Shown here piece after piece: positions 6,275-6,317 of a stretch of 6,317 nucleotides of DNA (position 1 is its first letter; each line of letters starts with the position of its first letter). Under the pieces are notes generated by a model. That model did no database searches. It worked only from the letters and a program-made list of their open reading frames with translations, and was not told where the DNA came from. Both the position numbers and the translations under genes were made by a program. Source of the stretch: Actinomycetes bacterium (GTDB lineage: Bacteria > Actinomycetota > Humimicrobiia > Humimicrobiales > Humimicrobiaceae); the NCBI GenBank assembly GCA_030603375.1, contig JAUVXY010000082.1:1-6317 (forward strand), given 5' to 3'.

Positions 6275-6288
6275 GGAGAAGTGATGGA
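6275..6288 (+). repeat. IS256 subterminal motif, right copy
   Basis: GGAGAAGTGATGGA lies 2 bases inside the right terminal inverted repeat and 7 bases after the transposase stop codon. It is a perfect 14-base match to 5044-5057 and an inverted near match to 4999-5011. Confidence 0.6.
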
Positions 6289-6290
6289 TG

Positions 6291-6317
6291 AAAGTACAGA
6301 AAAAAACTTGCATAACC
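6291..6317 (-). repeat. IS256-family right terminal inverted repeat
   Basis: AAAGTACAGAAAA (6291-6303) pairs perfectly with the inner left repeat, and the following bases to the window edge pair partially. The element probably ends within a base or two of 6317, so the flanking host or IS3 sequence is not visible. Confidence 0.75.

Larger units (their letters stand above)
4949..6317 (+). mobile_element. Complete or nearly complete IS256-family insertion sequence
   Basis: One transposase gene lies between imperfect terminal inverted repeats at 4949-4975 and 6291-6317 (21 of 27 positions match, including 13 perfect inner ones). About 1.37 kb is a normal size for the family. It interrupts IS3-family OrfB homology at its left end, so it arrived after the IS3 element. 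The right repeat reaches the window edge; one or a few terminal bases and the typical 8-9 base target duplication cannot be verified. Confidence 0.85.

Noticed and set aside
1..6317. CRISPR array, tRNA, rRNA or riboswitch
   Set aside because: Despite the cas8b-like remnant, no regularly spaced direct repeats were seen; no tRNA-like or rRNA sequence is apparent, and the leader region where a leucine-responsive T-box would lie is outside the window.

Overview
The window looks like chromosomal DNA from a low-GC, anaerobic Firmicute, most likely a member of the Clostridia. The clues are AT-rich codon use, short-gap operon packing with GGAGG-type ribosome sites, the sequence character of LeuD, LeuB and CimA, and a type I-B-like cas gene start next to a WYL regulator. 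The species cannot be fixed from the sequence alone.

Positions 2-3089 hold the downstream part of a branched-chain amino-acid operon on the + strand: the 3' end of leuD, a complete leuB and a complete citramalate synthase gene (cimA), with gaps of only 24-25 bases. Together with leuC, presumably just left of the window, these enzymes can convert pyruvate and acetyl-CoA through citramalate to 2-oxobutyrate, the threonine-independent route into isoleucine. LeuCDB would also serve leucine synthesis.

Positions 3090-4398 form a second, unrelated module. It has an intergenic promoter with an inverted repeat at the likely transcription start, a complete 322-residue HTH-WYL-WCX regulator, and then an 89-base gap with a palindrome (TGACA-N6-TGTCA) covering the -35 element of a promoter. 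That promoter leads to a well-initiated but very short reading frame of 32 codons. Its peptide resembles the extreme N-terminus of clostridial type I-B Cas8b/Csh1 (TM1802-type) proteins. My reading is a WYL-controlled type I-B CRISPR-cas operon whose first gene was cut off by transposon insertion. The cas identification is inferred from a short peptide.

Positions about 4413-6317 are a nest of insertion sequences. An IS3-family element in minus orientation lies against the cas8b remnant. Only the C-terminal half of its OrfB is visible. It is cut, just upstream of the first catalytic aspartate, by the left end of a complete IS256-family element in plus orientation with an apparently intact 404-residue transposase. 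The right inverted repeat of the IS256 element runs to the last base of the window, so any remaining IS3 sequence and the rest of the cas operon would lie beyond it. No RNA genes and no CRISPR array were seen.
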